A stretch of 64,000 nucleotides of DNA from JAFKKF01 sp038323025 (lineage in GTDB: Bacteria; Pseudomonadota; Alphaproteobacteria; Rhizobiales; Kaistiaceae). Numbering within the stretch: the first letter of the stretch is position 1; every line of letters starts with the position of its first letter. The stretch covers positions 1 to 64,000 of the forward strand of contig JBBQGL010000001.1 of the NCBI GenBank assembly GCA_038323025.1, written 5' to 3'. The position numbers and the translations under genes are program-made. Below, in pieces: positions 61,501-64,000 of the stretch. The notes below the pieces were generated by a model. That model saw only the letters and a program-made list of their open reading frames with translations. It searched no databases and was not told where the DNA came from.

Positions 61501-63483
61501 ATGATCCACCTGACCTTCCCCGACAATTCCGTTCGCGAATTCGCCGCCGGCGTCACCGGCCGCGAGATCGCCGAAGGCATCTCCAAATCGCTCGCCAAGA
61601 AGGCCGTGGCGATGGCGCTCGACGGCAAGGTCGCCGACCTCGCCGATCCCATCGACCGGGACGCCCGGATCGAGATCGTCACCCGCGACGACCCGCGCGC
61701 GCTCGAACTCATTCGCCACGACGCCGCCCACGTCATGGCCGAGGCCGTGCAGCAGCTGTATCCCGGCACGCAGGTGACCATCGGCCCGGTGATCGAGAAC
61801 GGCTTCTACTACGACTTCTTTCGCAACGAGCCCTTCACCACCGACGATCTGCCGAAGATCGAGGCGAGGATGCGCGAGATCGTCAAGGCCAACGCGCCCT
61901 TCACCCGGGAGGTCTGGTCGCGCGACAAGGCGCGTCAGGTCTTCACCGACAAGGGCGAGATGTTCAAGGTCGAGCTGGTTGACGCGATCCCCGAGGGCCA
62001 GGACCTGAAGATCTATCGCCAGGGCGACTGGTTCGACCTCTGTCGCGGCCCGCACATGACGGCGACCGGCCAGATCGGTAGCGCCTTCAAGCTGATGAAG
62101 GTTGCCGGCGCATATTGGCGCGGCGACTCGACCCGGCCGATGCTGACCCGCATCTACGGCACCGCGTGGCGGAACGAGGACGAGCTGAAGGCTTACCTCA
62201 CCATGCTCGAGGAGGCCGAGAAGCGCGACCATCGCCGCATCGGCCGCGAGATGGACCTCTTCCATTTCCAGGAGGAGGGGCCGGGCGTCGTGTTCTGGCA
62301 TCCGAAGGGCTGGACGATGTTCCAGGAGCTGGTCGCCTACATGCGCCGGCGGCTGCGCGCCGACTATCACGAGGTCAACGCGCCGCAGATGCTCGACAAG
62401 GTGCTGTGGGAGACGTCCGGCCACTGGACGACATTCCGCGAGAACATGTTCAAGGTGCAGCCGGCGGGGGACGAGATCGACGACAACGACCGCCTCTACG
62501 TCCTCAAGCCGATGAACTGCCCCGGCCATATCCAGATCTTCAAGCACGGCCTGAAGAGCTATCGCGATTTGCCGCTGCGCTTCGCCGAGTTCGGCGCGGT
62601 GCATCGCTACGAGCCGTCCGGCGCGATGCACGGGCTGCTGCGCGTGCGCGGTTTCACCCAGGACGACGCCCACATCTTCTGTACCGAGGAGCAGATGGAG
62701 GCCGAGTGCCTCAAGATCAACGACCTCATCCTGTCGACCTACGCCGACTTCGGCTTCAGCGAGATCGTGGTGAAATTGTCGACTCGGCCGGACAAGCGCG
62801 TCGGCTCGGACGCCGCCTGGGACGAGGCGGAAGCCGTCATGCTCAAGGTGCTGAAGCAGATCGAGGCGCAGGCGGGCGGCCGTATCAAGACCGGCATCAA
62901 CCCAGGCGAGGGCGCCTTCTACGGACCGAAATTCGAATACGTGCTGCGTGATGCCATCGGCCGCGACTGGCAATGCGGCACCACGCAAGTCGACTTCAAC
63001 CTGCCGAGCCGCTTTGGCGCCTACTACATCGACGCTGCCGGGGACAAGCGTACGCCGGTGATGATCCATCGCGCCATCTGCGGCTCGATGGAGCGTTTCC
63101 TCGGCATTCTCATCGAGAATTTCGCCGGGCATTTCCCGCTCTGGTTCGCGCCGGTCCAGGCCGTCGTGGCGACTATCACCCAGGACGCCGACCAGTATGC
63201 GACCGAGGTCAATCGCAAGCTGCTCGCGGCGGGCCTGCGCTCCGAGCTCGACCTGCGCAACGAGAAGATCAACTACAAGGTTCGCGAACACTCGCTCACC
63301 AAGACGCCGGTCATGCTGGTCTGTGGCAAGCGCGAGGCCGAAGAGGGCAGCGTCAACATCCGCCGCCTTGGCCAGCAGGCCCAGCAGTCTTTGCCCCTCG
63401 CCGAGGCGCTCGCGCTTCTGCAGGAAGAGGCGACACCGCCGGATGTGCGCCGGGCGCACTCCCCGGTCGGCGCGGCGGCCTGA
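61501..63483 (+). CDS. thrS: Threonine-tRNA ligase
   Basis: A 660-residue class II synthetase. TGS domain at the start (MIHLTFPDNSVREFAAGVTG), editing domain with HDAAH, catalytic core with zinc-binding MNCPGHI and the anticodon-binding C-terminal domain (PVMLVCGKREAEEGSVNIRR). The ATG at 61501 has AGGAGG 7 bases upstream. Confidence 0.97.
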   Translation: MIHLTFPDNSVREFAAGVTGREIAEGISKSLAKKAVAMALDGKVADLADPIDRDARIEIVTRDDPRALELIRHDAAHVMAEAVQQLYPGTQVTIGPVIENGFYYDFFRNEPFTTDDLPKIEARMREIVKANAPFTREVWSRDKARQVFTDKGEMFKVELVDAIPEGQDLKIYRQGDWFDLCRGPHMTATGQIGSAFKLMKVAGAYWRGDSTRPMLTRIYGTAWRNEDELKAYLTMLEEAEKRDHRRIGREMDLFHFQEEGPGVVFWHPKGWTMFQELVAYMRRRLRADYHEVNAPQMLDKVLWETSGHWTTFRENMFKVQPAGDEIDDNDRLYVLKPMNCPGHIQIFKHGLKSYRDLPLRFAEFGAVHRYEPSGAMHGLLRVRGFTQDDAHIFCTEEQMEAECLKINDLILSTYADFGFSEIVVKLSTRPDKRVGSDAAWDEAEAVMLKVLKQIEAQAGGRIKTGINPGEGAFYGPKFEYVLRDAIGRDWQCGTTQVDFNLPSRFGAYYIDAAGDKRTPVMIHRAICGSMERFLGILIENFAGHFPLWFAPVQAVVATITQDADQYATEVNRKLLAAGLRSELDLRNEKINYKVREHSLTKTPVMLVCGKREAEEGSVNIRRLGQQAQQSLPLAEALALLQEEATPPDVRRAHSPVGAAA

Positions 63484-63486
63484 GCG

Positions 63487-64000
63487 GTGGCCATTCGGGT
63501 CACGGTTGCCGGCGCCACCGGCTGGACGGGCAGCGCCCTCGTCGGGGCAATCGCGAAGAACCCCGACTTCGTGCTGGCGGGTGGAGTTGCGCGCGCCGCG
63601 GCGACGCGCGACGCCGGCGAGGCCATCGGGCTGTCGACGCTGGGAGTGAAACTGTCCGCGACCCTCGAGCAGGCGCTCTCGACGCCGTCCGATGTGGTCG
63701 TCGACTACACCCGGCCGGACGCCGTCAAGGCTCATGTGCTGCTCGCGCTGGAGCGCGGGCGCCACGTCGTCGTCGGTACCTCCGGCCTGTCCGCCAACGA
63801 TTATGCCGAGATCGACGCGGCGGCGCGAATGGCGGGCCGCGGCGTCATCGCGGCGGGCAATTTCTCGGTGACTGCCACGCTTCTCAAGCGCTTCGCCCTT
63901 GAAGCAGCGCGCTACGTTCCGGATTTCGAGGTCATCGACTACGCTTCGGCGTCAAAGCCCGACACGCCGTCCGGCACCGCGCGCGAACTCGCCGAATCCC
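63487..64000 (+). CDS. 4-hydroxy-tetrahydrodipicolinate reductase-like protein (truncated by window edge)
   Basis: A DapB-like reductase starting at GTG 63487, four bases after thrS; 171 residues are visible and the 3' end is outside the window. The nucleotide loop reads GATGWTG rather than GAxGRMG, GTSG replaces GTTG, and the substrate loop reads SASKPDTPSGTA. The lysine and PSGTA are kept, but the catalytic histidine that precedes them in E. coli DapB is absent. It is therefore probably a paralogue with another substrate, or a divergent DapB. Confidence 0.78.
   Translation, partial: MAIRVTVAGATGWTGSALVGAIAKNPDFVLAGGVARAAATRDAGEAIGLSTLGVKLSATLEQALSTPSDVVVDYTRPDAVKAHVLLALERGRHVVVGTSGLSANDYAEIDAAARMAGRGVIAAGNFSVTATLLKRFALEAARYVPDFEVIDYASASKPDTPSGTARELAES

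Noticed and set aside
61462..63765. Minus-strand ORF of 767 residues
   Set aside because: Lies entirely over thrS and the dapB-like start. High GC makes antisense frames stay open; the sequence is arginine/leucine-rich and has no domain.

Overview
The window is one high-GC chromosomal stretch of an alphaproteobacterium, most likely a member of the Hyphomicrobiales (Rhizobiales). Pointers are a ccoNOQP-fixGHIS type cbb3 oxidase block behind an Fnr/FixK box, an MbfA-type membrane ferritin, a HisKA_2-type sensor kinase, a GctA/GctB-type 3-oxoadipate CoA-transferase and a fused PcaD-PcaC protein. Only one RNA gene (tRNA-Lys, anticodon CTT) was found, with no CRISPR array, no transposase and no phage genes. 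Genus cannot be decided from the sequence alone.

Layout. 1-6.4 kb: end of leuA, a Crp-type regulator, tRNA-Lys, PPK2, then a patatin-like lipase divergent from a ketone-body pair (3-hydroxybutyrate dehydrogenase, acetoacetate decarboxylase). 6.4-8.2 kb: a decayed soluble transhydrogenase gene (sthA) split in two by about 1.3 kb carrying a sulfotransferase gene. 8.3-13.4 kb: small uncharacterised genes, a ZntB-like transporter, a secreted YbjN-domain protein and a GlsB/YeaQ-type membrane protein. 13.5-18.3 kb: a ribose-type sugar ABC importer with an aldo/keto reductase. 18.7-27.7 kb: a complete cbb3 oxidase structural and assembly locus ending in a CcoA-like copper importer. 27.7-40.7 kb: housekeeping, signalling and small stress genes (MarR regulator, acyltransferase, epimerase, second CorA-type channel, ferritin-like DUF892 protein, sensor kinase and receiver, diacylglycerol-kinase-like protein, cold-shock protein, S21). 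40.8-58.5 kb: a large aromatic-degradation locus. 58.6-64 kb: YidD, MbfA, an aldo/keto reductase, thrS and the start of an atypical dapB-like gene.

The most interesting system is the aromatic locus. A co-directional minus-strand run from 53,445 to 40,793 encodes a LinE/PcpA-like hydroquinone-type ring-cleavage dioxygenase, a five-gene branched-chain-type ABC importer and the protocatechuate branch enzymes PcaB, PcaL (PcaD-PcaC fusion), 3-oxoadipate CoA-transferase, PcaF and PcaHG. Divergently, an IclR regulator is followed by an HpaB-type flavin-dependent monooxygenase, its flavin reductase, an SDR and a maleylacetate reductase. Maleylacetate reductase makes 3-oxoadipate, which is what the CoA-transferase and thiolase of the minus-strand run consume, so two ring-opening branches appear to merge on one lower pathway. 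Both control regions carry the same pair of GTTCG-N5-CG sites spaced 19 bp, one perfect and one imperfect, very likely operators of the IclR protein.

Coordinates of starts were adjusted where an internal start with a better ribosome binding site or a tight junction with the neighbour was visible. Family assignments rest on remembered motifs and lengths, not on a database search.
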